Assembly (NCBI RefSeq): GCF_032884065.1
Contig: NC_088867.1
Location: 24,726,018 to 24,790,017, forward strand
Length of the DNA stretch: 64,000 bases
Direction of reading: 5' to 3'
From: Artemia franciscana
Lineage: Eukaryota > Arthropoda > Branchiopoda > Anostraca > Artemiidae
Under the pieces are notes generated by a model, which had not been told where the DNA came from, did not search any database, and saw only the letters and a list, made by a program, of their open reading frames with translations. Below are positions 46,601 to 58,214 of this stretch, one piece after another. A program made the position numbers and the translations under genes. Numbering within the stretch: position 1 is the stretch's first letter; the number at the start of each line of letters is the position of its first letter.

Positions 46601-49483
46601 GAAAAATTAGAAAACTTAAGAACGGGTGATCAGACCTTAATGAAATTTAATATTTAGAAGGATTTTGTGCTTCAGCGCTCTTATTTTAAATCCTGATCAG
46701 ACCCGGTGAGAGTGGGGGTAGTTGAAGGGGAAACCGGAAATCTTAGAAAACGTGAAAATTGAGGTATCTTTATCTCATGTATGGGTGATTGGATCTTAAT
46801 GAAACGGGATATATAGAAAGATCATATGTCTCAGATGCTCCATTTTCAATTCAGATCGGACTCGGGTCGTAGGGGATTGGAGGGGGGAAACAGAAATCTT
46901 GGATACTGGAAGTCTTGGAAAACGCTCAGAGTGGAGAGATCGGGATGGAACTTGATGGAAAGAATAAACACACGTTTTAGATACATGATTGACAGATGGA
47001 ACGGATCTTCTCTCTTTGGGGGAGTTGGGGTATTCCCAGTGCTTTGGCGAGTTTGGTGCTTCTTTACGTGCTAGGACGATGAAAATTGGTAGGCATGTCA
47101 GGGATCTGCACAAACTGACTTGATAACAGTCTTTTCACCGATTCGACCATCTGTGGGCTGGAGAGAGAGAAAAAAATTGAAAAAATGAGTACGAATATCT
47201 CAGAGCTCTTATTTTAAATTTCGACCAGATCTGGTGATATTGGAGGGGGGGGAGATAGAGGGGGAAATCGGAAATCTTGGATAACGCTTAGAGTGGAGAG
47301 ATCGGGATTAAACTTGGTGGGTAGAATAAGCAAATGTCGTAGATACGTGATTTACATAACCGGACTAGATCCACTCCCCTTGAGGGAATTAGGGGGTCAA
47401 GTGCGTTGGCGAGTTTAGTGCTTATGGACGTGCTAGGACGATGAAAATTGGTAGGAGTATCAAGGACCTGCATGAATTGACTTGATAAAAGTCGGTTTCC
47501 CCGATTCTACCATTTGGGGGGCTGAAGGGGGAGGAAAAACTAGAAAAAAAATAAGTATTTTTTAACTTACGAATGGTTGATCGGATCTTAATGAATTTTG
47601 ATAATTGGAAGGACCTCGTGTCTCAGAGCTCTTATTTTAAATCCTGACCGGCATTAAGCCTCTGATTTTTCTATTTAATCAGTCTATTGATTCTTAGAAT
47701 TTTGCTAGAGCTCATACCATATGAGCTCTTGGCTCTTGGCTCTTCCGACCTCGTCACAAGTGTCATATGAGCTCTTAGCTCTTGTTTTAACAACTATTGT
47801 TATTATTACGATGGGGATGCACCCACTATCCCTGGTTCGAGACTTGTATCTTTAAGTCCCATTGCCTCCAAGAAGGTAATGACACTGTTAAAATACTACT
47901 TTAATTTTTGCATGTCTAGTTGCTATTATTTTTTTTTATTTTTTTTTTATTTTTTTTTTTTTATGTACAGATGCACAGCTGGCAATAACACTGCTTTTGT
48001 ATAGGATGACTTATGAATACCAATTACCAAACAATGAACTCCTGTAAGACAACACAATAACAGTTGAAAATTCGCTCTCTGTACTCTGTGTTTCAAATGT
48101 CAAATTGTTATTGTAAAATTATTTTTCTTTGACAGATAAAAGTTAGACGACTAGATAAGACACTAAAAAAAAAGTGAATTTTTGTGTATTTCCTGTTGAT
48201 GGTCAATGCTTAAACTCTGAACAAATTGTACTAGCAGGAGCGTCTGCCACTGCTTCGGTGGGGGAAACACATAGAACTGTCATTATTAAGTTTTTATAAC
48301 AGATCCTTATGCAAGTTTTGGTATGTTATTTTGTGCCGCGCTGGGGTTTAGTATCTTTTGATAGCTAATATTCAGTTTTGTCTATTTATCAATTTATATT
48401 TTTGAAGTGTATTTTTTGTAGATTGAAAAATACGTTGGATTGATACGAAAATAGGAAATACAACTTCTGTAGTCCTTCTTTATGAAAAATCCTAAGCAAT
48501 ATTAGCATTCTGACTTGGTGAATGAATAGTTTTGAAGCTTATGAATCTAGTATTGTTTCCTGTCCTTGTGGAGCAAATTACATTTTCAGGTTTATCGTAA
48601 AATAGCCTTTTTCACGAGGAAGATAAACTATCTATTTGTTTACTAAAAGTAGCTCATTCATTTTCGAAGTTAATTCGGAATTTGTAGCGTTAAATTGAAT
48701 AGTGACCTTTTGGATTTGGAAGCTCTGCGGGAATTATTAGCATTAAGCAGAGGCATCAATTAAGGGTGTGGTTGGGGCAAGGTGGTGGTGGTATTCCTCC
48801 TCCAAGACTTTTAAAGAGTTTTCTGGTATTTTCATTGAAAAACACGCCTTTTTCTCCTTTTCATTGAAAGCGCCGAATGGATAAAAAAATAGTCTGCTAT
48901 TCCCCCTGGATTTTGAAAAATACACTGTATCCCTTCCCCTAGATTTTTTGAATTGTGCCCGTGGTTGTGAGCTGTTTACCTCATTTTTTAACATGTGCAA
49001 ACCTTAACCCATTAGCAGCTGGCTAACGTTCTGTCAGTAGCCAGTCTGTGTTGAGCAACGAATTTGAAATTCTCTGTCTATATTAAGTATTACGTAATTC
49101 CTTAATGATATTAAATAAAAAAAAAACAAGTTTTTTTAACTGAAAGTAAGGAGCGACATTAAAACTTAAAACGAACAGAAATTACTTCGTATATGAAAGA
49201 GGCTGCTTCCTCATCAACGCCCCGCTCTTTACGCTAAAGTTTGACTCTTTCTCTCAATTCTTCTTTTTAAAACAGTAAAAAACCTTAGCGTAAAGAGCGG
49301 GGCGTTGATGAGGAAGCAGTCTCTTTCATATACGAAGTAATTTCTGTTCGTTTTAAGTTTTAATGTCGCTCCTTACTTTCAGTTAAAAAAACTTGTTTTT
49401 TTATTTATTTAATTTCTGAACGTTTTTGAATCAATGCATGTTTTGATTTTGGCTCTCCGCAGAGGAAATATCAAAACGAAATT

Positions 49484-49514
<31 letters not shown>

Positions 49515-52500
49515 GGCTAAATGGCTTTCTCATAATTTTGATCGAATGATTTTGAGAAAAAAAAGAGCGGGAGAGGAAGCCTAGTTGCCCTCCGATTTTT
49601 TGGTTAATTATAAAGGCAACTAGAACTTCAAATTTTTTACGAATCTTTTTATTAGTGAAAGATTTACGTAACTTATAGATTAGCTTACGTAAAGAACTTT
49701 TGTATTCTCATGTTTTTATTACATATATATGAGGGGGTTCGCCCCCTCGTCAGTACCTCGCTCTTTACACTAAAGCTTAAATTTTGTCCCAATTCATTAA
49801 GAATGACCCCTGAATCACAAAAGCCGTAGAATAAATAGTTGAAATTACTAAAAATACTTTAGCGTAAAGAGTAAGGTATTAGAAGGAGGTGAGCCCCTCA
49901 TATGGGTAATAATTTCTGTTTGTTTTAAGTTTTAATGCTGTTCCTTACTTCCAGCCGTAAAAACTTTTTCATATTTATTTTGTAATTGTTTTTTTTTCAA
50001 TAATGCTAGTAAATCCTGCTCTCCCTTCATGGATATTTTCTTCTCCCATGACAAATTCTCGATGGAAAACTCCCCTAGCATATCCCCCTCTTCTCAACTC
50101 CTCCCCCCAACCAAAAAAATCCTCCTGAAAACGCCTGTACACTTCCCAATAACCATTTCTATATGTAAGCACTGGTCAAAGTTTGTAACTTGTTGCCCCT
50201 GCCACGGGAACTGTGGGGGAGTAAGTCGTCCCCAAAGACATAGTTATAAGGTTTTTCGACTACGCTGAATAAAATGGTTATCTCAGAATTTTGATCCGTT
50301 GACTTTGGGAAAATAATTAGTGTGGGAGGGGGCCTAGGTGCCCTCCAATTTTTTGGTCACTTAAAAAGGGCACTAGAACTTCTCATTTCCGTTAGAATGA
50401 GCCCTCTTGCAACATTCTAGGACAACTGGGTCGATACGATCACCCCTGGAAAAAAAAAAAAAAAAACAAATAAACACGCATCCGTGATCTGCCTTCTGGC
50501 AAAAAATGCAAAATTCCACATTTTTGTAGATAGGAGCTTGAAAATTCTACAGTAGGGTTCTCTGATACGCTGAATCAGAGGTGTGATTTTCGTTAAGATT
50601 CTATGACTTTTAGGGGGTGTTTTCCCCTATTTTCTAAAATAACGCAAATTTTCTCAGGCTCGTAACTTTTGATGGGTAAGACTAAACTTGATGAAACTTA
50701 TATATTTAAAATCAGCATTAAAATGCGATTCTTTGGTATCAAAATTCCATTTTTTAGAGTTTTGGTTACTATTGAGCCGGGTCGCTCCTTACTACAGTTC
50801 GTTACCACGAACTGTTTGACAATTACGAGGTCGTATTAAAAAAGCATCGGGAATGATAAGATTAATCGTAAATCGGTTTGAGCATGAACTTGCACGTGCT
50901 ATATTAATCTAATTTTTTGTGTTGGGAAAATATATTAGACATAGATTAGATTAAAATTGTGTCAATCGGCTCCTAGATGCGATTAAGTAAAGTGTGTTTT
51001 TACGTCCTATCGGATTTCATTATGAGTTGCTCTCAGATGAGCAAAAAGATAGCCGAAAATAGATCGCCACTGATTTGCTAGTGTTCTGAATTTGATGATA
51101 TTTTTTTTTTTAAATCAATTATAACTGGCGACGAGACTTGGGTATAAGAGACTCGTATGGCTATGATTCAGAAACAAAGGTAAAATCTTTGTAGTGGAAA
51201 ACACTTGATTCACGACAACCCAAAAAAGTTCGCAAAGTGAAGGCTGTGTTGACTGGCTTTTTTAACTTCCAAGGTGTTGTTCGTCATGAATATGCTCCAA
51301 AAGGACATACCATAACAAAGGAGTACTGCATTGGTGTTCTTTGTCGTTTTTGAGACGCTCTGCGGAGAAAAAGACCCGAATTTAAAGAGTCATTGGAAAT
51401 TGTATCACGGTAATGCACCAGCCCATTCAGTCCGTTTTGTGCAGCGATTTTTGGCCAAACATGATTTCCCAGTTGTTTCTTACCCCCCCCCCCCCACCTT
51501 GTCCCCTTATTCACCAGACCTAGCTCCATGTGATTTTTTTGTATCCTCAGAGACAAAAATGGCACTTAAGGGTAAATGTTTTCAAGATGTAGATGAAATA
51601 AAACAAAATTCGACGGAGCAGCTACAAGGTGTTTCTAAAAAAGACTTCAAGAAGTGTTTTGAAAAATGACAGGCACCGAGACTTCAACAGGCACATGTAT
51701 AGACTCAGGAGGAGCATATTTTGAAGAGGATTGAATGTAATTAACTCTATCTAATAAACATGTATGCCTTTTTTTGTAGTAGTTTTTTAGTAGTATGCCT
51801 TTTTTTAGTAGTTTTTCGGTAATAATATGTTCCATAAATCTTTTAGTTTTCTCCATATTGTAGAAAAATGAGAGCAGCAAAGAGGAAGATAGATAGATAG
51901 ATACATGTTTATTTACAACAAGAATTAAACCATATAAACAAACAGCGCAACTGCCTAATGGCATACTTAAGCGCGTGGTATTCACAAAAAAAAAATAAAC
52001 ACAAACAAAAGAAATAACCGTCCTTACTTCGGCTTAAACTAATGTGCACTTCTTAAGGAAATCAAACTTCAACACTCACAACGGAAAATACTGTGGGAGA
52101 CTAGCAACATGATTCCTTAATAACTTCAGAAATTTGTTTCTATCATTACTATTTCTCACAGCTATTGGGATTAAATTCCAAACTTTTGGGCCAATATGAC
52201 GCAAACTAAATCCCGATCGCACCGTTGGCCTAATTTAAAAAGAGAAATCAGAACTATAAGATGTTGGGTAATTGTGGAATTGTGAAGATCAGGACTGAAA
52301 TTAATCTAGATATAAATTGGCAATTATAAATAAGTCTACAGTTTGTAATTCTACTTTTTTAGAAAACTGTGCGATTTTACTTACAAGTAAAATCATATTT
52401 GGAAAATTAGTCCAAAAATAGTTCAGCTATTCAACACAATGCCGTGTAGCTTTAATTTGGTACTTTCGAATCGTGTAAAAAATTTCCTGTGTAACAAAGA

Positions 52501-52999
52501 GCCAGGCTGTAATAGCTTACTAGCAGATTTATTTGCTCTGTTGTACTTTTTTTTGGTAGAAATCATGCACATATTTTAGGTTCAAAATTTCCATTGAGTT
52601 GTGAACAATATACATGTTTTTAGTCCACTGTTCATAGACTATAAGCGAATTGCTAAATAAAACATTATTTAGGCTCTCACTTAGAACTGGTCACAGACGA
52701 CTGGCAACTGGTAATTGGAAACGGAACTAGTGCTGTGCCTGAAGAGTTCATAATCCTGAATCAACATGCAGAAAACACGTCTGTTTGGTAAAAAAATTTT
52801 CGGTAGGAACTGTTTGTTCGTTTCTGTTTTTTTCTTACCATAGATGGGTCCAAAAGACACATACTGTCCTTTTGTTGATTGTACAAAAAGAATTCCTCAT
52901 TGTAATCGTTTGACTTTAATTAATCTTTTTCAGGGTAAAGTTCGTTATCCCTACCCTCGTATCAATTGTGATCTACCAGTTGTTATGTATCAGACTTGA
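43527..52999 (+). CDS. TUSC2: TUSC2 (FUS1) tumour suppressor homologue, three coding exons
   Basis: Exons 43527-43633, 44736-44850 and 52934-52999 join in frame to 95 residues plus stop; introns follow GT-AG. The start MGNLWS fits the N-myristoylation signal (Gly2, Ser6) known for TUSC2. The family's hallmark block follows at residues 35-53 (SGSMFLDEDDDLAHEFYVE), then the basic KKPRLRRV and the C-terminal PRINCDLPVVMYQ. Human TUSC2 is 110 residues with the same blocks; the shortening lies before the hallmark block and in the linker after it. TUSC2 is a small myristoylated protein linked to mitochondria, calcium handling and immune or apoptotic control in mammals; its role in invertebrates is less clear. 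Codon phase is 2/1 at the first junction (Gly) and 0 at the second. Intron 1 is 1.1 kb; intron 2 is 8.1 kb and full of repeats. A CTGCTTTCAG at 43484-43493 could be a 5'UTR splice acceptor. Confidence 0.92.
44736..44850 (+). CDS. TUSC2: TUSC2 coding exon 2
   Basis: Acceptor TTTTTGTAG at 44735, donor GTTATT at 44851 (valid GT, weak consensus). One base completes Gly36, then 38 codons carry the acidic hallmark block and the basic LRRVSQRRLRPQ segment. Confidence 0.92.
45838..46040 (+). repeat. Dispersed repeat, copy 1 (intron 2 of TUSC2)
   Basis: GTATTTTTCAAAATCTTAGG, GGTGTTTTTCAATGAAAAA and AAAATCCATGAGGGGGAGAGG are matched in reverse complement at 48755-48990. Function unknown. Confidence 0.5.
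46380..47770 (+). repeat. Complex tandem repeat region (intron 2 of TUSC2)
   Basis: Opens with CACTTGGTATTTACCAAGTG (itself a palindrome) and closes near CACAAGTGTCATATGAGCTC. Inside, TAGGACGATGAAAATTGGTAGG followed by GTCAGGGA occurs near 46490, 47075 and 47435, and ATCTTGGATAACGCTTAGAG-like, CGGATCTTAATGA-like and CTCTTATTTTAAAT segments also recur. Unit length varies (about 365-580 bp). I see no protein. It looks like a dispersed, internally repetitive element. Confidence 0.65.
48755..48990 (-). repeat. Dispersed repeat, copy 2 (intron 2 of TUSC2)
   Basis: Minus-strand counterpart of 45838-46040. The open frame at 48743-49000 (minus) falls in it and is not proposed as a gene. Confidence 0.5.
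49111..50819 (+). mobile_element. FB17 foldback element, copy F (best preserved)
   Basis: 1.71 kb from TTAAATAAAA (A before it) to a perfect 3' hairpin and CTGTTTGA. The hairpin arms at about 49125-49245 and 49275-49395 differ at only about two positions, yet carry GCTTCCTCATCAACGCCCCGC where copies A1 and D have a different sequence. It lies in intron 2 of TUSC2 in the sense orientation, right beside the mariner relic. Confidence 0.9.
50825..51760 (+). pseudogene. mariner transposase, decayed
   Basis: Left inverted-repeat-like end TTACGAGGTCGTATTAAAAA at 50824. Then, across frameshifts: ITGDETWVY (first Asp of D,D34D), FNFQGVVRHEYAPKGHTITK, WKLYHGNAPAHSVRFVQRFL (second Asp changed to Gly: HGNAPAH for HDNAPAH), SPYSPDLAPCDFF (third Asp) and FQDVDEIKQNS. 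A C-run at 51485 and internal stops break it. With the altered second Asp and no visible right end it cannot be active. The best open stretch is 51331-51669. Confidence 0.85.
51885..52260 (-). mobile_element. LINE-C 3' end fragment
   Basis: Minus-strand reading includes FSLRHIGPKVWNLIPIAVRN and KFLKLLRNHVASLPQYF before a stop, the typical C-terminus of CR1/L2-like RT proteins, followed by a short 3'UTR and a (TATC)n tail (plus strand AGATAGATAGATAGATA at 51886). Everything upstream in the element is lost. Confidence 0.75.
52934..52999 (+). CDS. TUSC2: TUSC2 coding exon 3 (C-terminal)
   Basis: Acceptor TCTTTTTCAG at 52933; 21 codons and TGA. Contains VRYPYPRINCDLPVVMYQ, equivalent to the conserved PRIxVDFPVxxY end of TUSC2 proteins. 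Confidence 0.92.
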   Translation, partial: GKVRYPYPRINCDLPVVMYQT

Positions 53000-53198
53000 A
53001 TTCAGAGATAAATCCGAAGAGGAAGAAGGGGAGTCCAGCATCTAAGGTCATAAAGGTTGTTCTATGTTTGAATGGAGGGAAATTTAACTAGTCCATATCT
53101 CGAACAGAAATATAATTTGGTTATTAGCGTGTAGAGTTCTAGTTTACTGGATTGTAAAAACGATCAAGTTATGTTTCTTGTATATATTGCTGTTTTTC

Positions 53199-53204
53199 AA
53201 TAAA
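53199..53204 (+). terminator. TUSC2: TUSC2 polyadenylation signal AATAAA
   Basis: AATAAA in TTTTTCAATAAATGTTTCCG, 200 bases after the TUSC2 stop and followed by a T-rich stretch. It is the first such hexamer downstream. Confidence 0.6.
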
Positions 53205-54010
53205 TGTTTCCGTATTTTTTAGAAATAAAAACAAGGATTAATACAGTTTATTTCGGGATGCTCTTGGGGGATGTGTAAGCTCTCCCTTCATTTTCAGGGA
53301 GCTGCAAACAAGTGCAGTTACCAGGAGATGCTGTAAAATATCTATTTTGAAAAATGACTCACAAGCCGAGATAAGCTGGCTTTGCATTTTCAAATGAAAA
53401 AACAAAACAGACGATTAACATGAGAAGAAAGGAAAAAAACAATTTGACTTCCCAAAGCATAAAATGATTTAAAAGTAGAAATTCGCATAAGATTGGCCAA
53501 AGAATAAAATAACAGTTTACAAGACAGAATTATTAGTCTTGATTAAATATTAGATAATTCTCTTCTGATAAATTAGTTAAATAAAACGCAATTCATAGCA
53601 CGGCAAAAGAGTAGAAACAAGTAAAATTCATAAAGAAGTTAAATAAGCCAATAAACTCAAAAAAGAAGTAAACGAGGGAGCTGGTATAGTTTAAAACTAG
53701 GGAGATTATTTTGATGATTTCTTTGCTTATTTAGCAGACGAAGTTCTGTTATATTTTGAAGTAAATCAACGAACGGGGACAAGGTCTTATCCCCCTGAGA
53801 AATTGAAGGGTGACCTTGAGGAGTGGTGCCCGTCTAGAAAATTATAGCGTAGTAAACAACATTTGCACTAGATTCTGACGAATTGATAATTTTTTCTGGG
53901 TTTTATTTGTTTTGGTGGGTTGAAAAACCTATTCCTAGCTAAGTTGTCTATTATGGGTTGCCTCCCAATAGTAGCAAAATATTTTTATACATGAATACAT
54001 AATTAGTCGG
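53205..54010. other. No recognised feature
   Basis: AT-rich intergenic DNA downstream of TUSC2. Confidence 0.45.
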
Positions 54011-54014
54011 GGGT

Positions 54015-54330
54015 AATAGACTTGAGGTCCAATAACTATGGCGTTGGGAATGACATGACCCCTATAGTCCCTGGGGAGAGGACTGTAAGTTCTGCAATTT
54101 ATCCATTGCTCACGCATAGTATTTATTATTGCGAATTGTACGGACATTTTTTTTGGGCGGGGGGTATTTCTACGTGAAGAGGTTTCTATGGAAGCAGAGT
54201 TTCCGGAAGGAATTTTCCAGAGGGAATTTTAAACAGGGATGGGGGAATATTTCCTTTCGTGGTTTGAAAAACGGTCAGAAATTAAATAGAACAAAAAGTT
54301 TTTTCAACTGATAAAAAGGATTAGCATTGA
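54015..54330 (-). mobile_element. FB17 fragment (body)
   Basis: Minus-strand body words: AATAACTATGGCGTTGGGAA, CCCCTATAGTCCCTGGGGAG, GGACTGTAAGTT. The following GAATTTTCCAGAGGGAATTT matches similar words in the FB17 relics at 58.6-58.9 kb and 62.1-62.4 kb, so these minus-strand copies form a subgroup with a shared middle part. Confidence 0.6.
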
Positions 54331-55232
54331 AACACCTTCAAATCCTGACTTTCTCAATGTTTTTTTGAAGGAGCTATGAAATCCCGTCTCTGTGGAAATG
54401 ACCCAAAATCGTTAAACTCGTTTTTTGCAAGAATGTATATACGACCAATAAAATCAATGAATATTTCGCTCCCGAATCATATCTGCTTTCATAACATATA
54501 TTTTGAAGAAAAATATACCTACCCTATTAATAACTATTGGTTCTAAAATTGTGTACAGACTTTTAGCTCCTAATTAATGTTTTTCGGAGAAATTGATGAA
54601 AAATCCGTTGGAAAAGGTGCTAATGACTTCAAATACCGGTAATATAATGGGGATCTTAATGTTGAAATGAGGTCACAAGACGGCAGTGTATACCCTAACT
54701 TCTGGGTTGTTTTCTTTTATATTGAAGCTTTCCATTAATATTTGTGCAGGGATTCCTGAAACTTGACATTCCATTTTTTTAAATAGTAACTATGGTGTTT
54801 TGTGTGTGTTTCTGAATGATGTTTCTAACCACTTTAGAATACTAGCCGTCTTTGGAATTTACGTGTAGACCTCAAAGGGATGGTACCAAACAAGTTTATG
54901 TTGACAGAACCTCATTAATTGCTTTGTAAAAGAGACTAGAAAGTTCCATTTCTTTTAAAATATTATTTTCCTTTATCCCACTTTAACCAAAGTAGTAGCT
55001 TACTTCCCTGTACAAAACATAAAGATATCTTTTATTGGGCCTTAATCTCACTATTTTAAGAAGGCATATGTTTTAAATATAAGGATGTTTTATATGTGCA
55101 TAATTTCTCTTATTTCAAATATCCTTAATAATGGAAACATCTTCTAATAAGTGAAATATTTGTAAAAATTGGTAGGTCGACATATTAAATTATTGGCAGA
55201 CAACAAACTAAGTAGATTTTTTTTATCAATTA
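54331..55232. other. No recognised feature
   Basis: AT-rich DNA without coding or repeat signal. Confidence 0.45.
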
Positions 55233-55690
55233 TCCAACAGTTCGTGGTAATGAACTGTAAGCAAGGAGCGACTCGGCTAAATAGTAACCGAAACTCTAAA
55301 AGACGGAATTTTCATATCAATGGATACATCAAAAGAATCAGATTTTTATGCTGATTTCAAATCAAGTTTAGTCTTACCCATCAAAGGTTACGCGAGAAAA
55401 TTCGCCTTATTTTGGAAAAAGAGGGAACGTCCCTTAAAAGTCGTGGAACTTTAATAAAAATCACACGATTAGATTCAACGTATCAGAGAACCCTAGTATC
55501 TACAAAAATGTTGAATTTTGTATTATTCTTTTTGCCAGAAGAAAGATCAACGGATGCGTGTTTATTTGTTTTTTTCCCAGGGCTGATCGTACCGACTCAA
55601 TGGCCCTAGAATATCGTGGAGGGCTCATTCAAATGGAAATTTAAAGTTCTAGTGCCCTTTTTGAGTGACCAAAAAAATGAAGGGCAACTA
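55233..55690 (-). mobile_element. FB17 fragment (3' end)
   Basis: Starts TCCAACAGTTCGTGGTAATG with T-to-A flank as in full copies and runs inward to GTGACCAAAAAAATGAAGGG, where similarity stops. Confidence 0.8.
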
Positions 55691-55789
55691 GCATTGCATT
55701 TTCTGTGTTTTTCAAATCAGTTATTTTGTAAGCTACTGAAAGCTATATAATAAATATGTTATGCATAGAAAAAATATTATGGAAAATTC

Positions 55790-56110
55790 TTCTTGAATAG
55801 TGAAGCTGCCAACATAAAAAGACTTGGCACGACCATTTTTCCGCGGGTCTTTGCTGCCAAGCCTTTTGGCCACGTGCTGCCGTGCCGATGATCGAACCAT
55901 CAATGGCCGTGATGTTTTCAGCTTTAACGTAAAAAAAGGTAAAGAATACGGCATTTGACTTGACAGTCCCTACCGGCGGTGCTGATCTTCGTTTCTTGGC
56001 TCTCAGCCAGGAAGTGCAATGGGGGGGGGAGCCAGCCATCCTGTACTTTCGCACACGCTTCCTGTTTACCTTCCCCAGATTTCTCCAGGTACCCATTTAG
56101 AGCTTCAACG
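55790..56110 (-). other. Locally GC-richer, possibly coding relic
   Basis: Roughly half G+C in an AT-rich region. Minus-strand frames read like protein: SYVEALNGYLEKSGEGKQEA and KVQDGWLPPPLHFLAESQE, and after an apparent shift in a T-run, KAENITAIDGSIIGTAARGQ followed by KAWQQRPAEKWSC. I recognise no family. It may be a decayed exon or captured gene piece. Confidence 0.3.
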
Positions 56111-56494
56111 TAGCTAATCACAAAATCAATCTAGTCCCACATCCATCACAGACCCCTGAATGTGATTTTAAACCACTTCCATACGGCCTTCTAAAAGGTA
56201 CTTTTTAGACCCCGATGAAGCTCTTAGACCCAAAAAACACCTTGCGCATCCTTTAAACTATGGGATCCCTCGTAACTTAATGGATCCTTTGGAAGAAATA
56301 TTGGGAGATTCAAATAACTATGTCAAATGTTATATGAAAATGCAAGGATTCGGGGATGGTGTAAGTCAACCTTCTGCTTCATTGGGGCAACAGCCTCGGA
56401 TTAAAGGCAAGTGAAAATGAAAATCTATATATAGAAACCTGCCGTCTAGCCGTTCCCGGGACCGGCGGAGAAGCCACTGTTTTCTCGGTGCTAT

Positions 56495-56499
<5 letters not shown>

Positions 56500-56583
<84 letters not shown>

Positions 56584-56586
56584 TAT
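56500..56586. repeat. (TA)n microsatellite, left of LINE-D
   Basis: About 75 bases of TA preceded by ACACACACACA. LINE-D begins directly after it. Confidence 0.95.
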
Positions 56587-57935
56587 GTGTAAGAAAGGTG
56601 ACAAGAGTGAGTGTCATAACTATCGAGGCATTAGTCTGGTCTCTGTAGGTAGCAAATTACTTAGTAATATGATAATTTTTAGACTGGGAGATGCTGTAGA
56701 CAAAGTTTTAAAAGAAGAACAGTGCGGTTTTAGTAGGGTAGAGGATGTGTCGACCAAGTTTTCACTCTTGGGTTAATAATTGAAAAGTTCCTTCGTTTTC
56801 AAACACCTTTGGTCCTCAGTTTTATAGATTATGAGCAAGCGTTCGATTCTGTTGATAGAAGAGTTTTAGCAGAGGTCTTATCCTTATATCATATACCAGA
56901 CAAATACATTAAAGTGATTTGTGCTATGTATGAGAAGAATCCTGCTGCGGTTAAGGCAGGAAATGAGGTTAGCAACTGGTTTTGTATTAAAATCAGGAAT
57001 TAAGCAAGGTTGTGTTCTATCCCCCTCTATATGGATCATTTTGATGGACTTCGTCTTAAGGAGCATAGGAAAGGCGATTGGAGACCAAGGAATCAAACGG
57101 GGAGAAAAAGCTCTGCTGGACTTAGATCATGCTGATGATTTAAGCATATTAGATGAAAGTGTGAGCAAAATAAATGAATTTTTGAGGTTTTGCGAGGTCA
57201 GGGTGCTAGAATAGGTCTGAAAATTAATGTTAATAAGACTAACTCATTAAGGCTAGGAATAAGTGAAGATGAAAAAGTGACGTTAGGTAACGAAAAGATT
57301 GATAAGGTTGGCAGCTTCAATTACCTTGGTAGTGTTATTAGTAAAGACGGTGGAAGCAGTGAAGATATTAAAAGTAGAATAGCTAAGGCTCAGTGTGTTT
57401 TTTCAAAGTTACAAAAAGTTTGGAAGAATAGGAAGATAAGTCTGCAAACCAAGATTAGAACATTGGAAGCTACAATGATGATAGTGGTCAAATATGGCTC
57501 TGACGCATGGGTAATCCGAAAAGCGGATGAAAATTTACTAGATGTTTTCCAGAGAAATTGCCTATGGATTGTTCTGGGTACCCGGCTGACTGACCGTGTT
57601 TCAAACAGGAGGTTGTACGAAAAATGTGGTTCAGTCCCGCTTTCTAGGGCTATAATGAAAGAAACGTTGAGATGGCCTGGCCACGTTTTGCGGATGAAGG
57701 ATGCAAGATTGCCGAAGATTGTCCTTTTTGGCCAACCGTCTGGGGATACACGGAAAGCAGGTCGTCCTCGTCTGGGGTGGAAGGATGTCATAAATATGTT
57801 TAAGAAAAGGTTTAAAGGAAATGGGAACTTCCTGGGAGGGTGTAAAGAGAAAGGCCTTGAATAGATTAGGTTGGAGGAGGAGCGTGCGTAGCTGTGTTGG
57901 CCTCAGGTGGCTTGGTGCTGCAGTGAGTTATTAGT
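56587..57935 (+). pseudogene. LINE-D: RTE-like reverse transcriptase, 5'-truncated
   Basis: Open pieces at 56587-56776, 56809-57003, 56921-57214 and 57190-57864 overlap into one protein with three frame breaks: [19 protein letters not shown] (fingers), FIDYEQAFDSVDR (motif A with Asp), IKQGCVLSPSIW (motif B), HADDLSIL (motif C, HADD for YADD), FNYLGSVIS, then KYGSDAWVIRKADENLLDVF, TDRVSNRRLYEKCG and LRWPGHVLRM, the C-terminal domain usual in RTE-like elements. The endonuclease and start are missing. The frameshifts and the HADD change suggest an inactive copy. (TA)n tracts frame it on both sides. Confidence 0.8.
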
Positions 57936-57936
57936 A

Positions 57937-58008
<72 letters not shown>

Positions 58009-58010
58009 GT
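57937..58010. repeat. (TA)n microsatellite, right of LINE-D
   Basis: About 65 bases of TA directly after the LINE-D 3' end (GTTATTAGTAG). Confidence 0.95.
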
Positions 58011-58214
58011 ATATAATGAAAAAAGAAATCTCCAATGCATTAGCACAAACACACCACAAATCCGAACACAAAAAATATATTGAACTTGAATTTTGCGAAA
58101 ATATTTAATAATTAAAAAGGGACCATCAAAAATTCTAATCCCCCCCCCCAAGTCGATCGGGCCCTGAGTGAAAGTATAACCTTTCACTACGATTACTTCC
58201 TGCAATTATCCCCA

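Noticed and set aside
51331-51669. Active mariner transposase
   Set aside because: Several frameshifts and stops, a changed catalytic Asp in HGNAPAH and no right inverted end.
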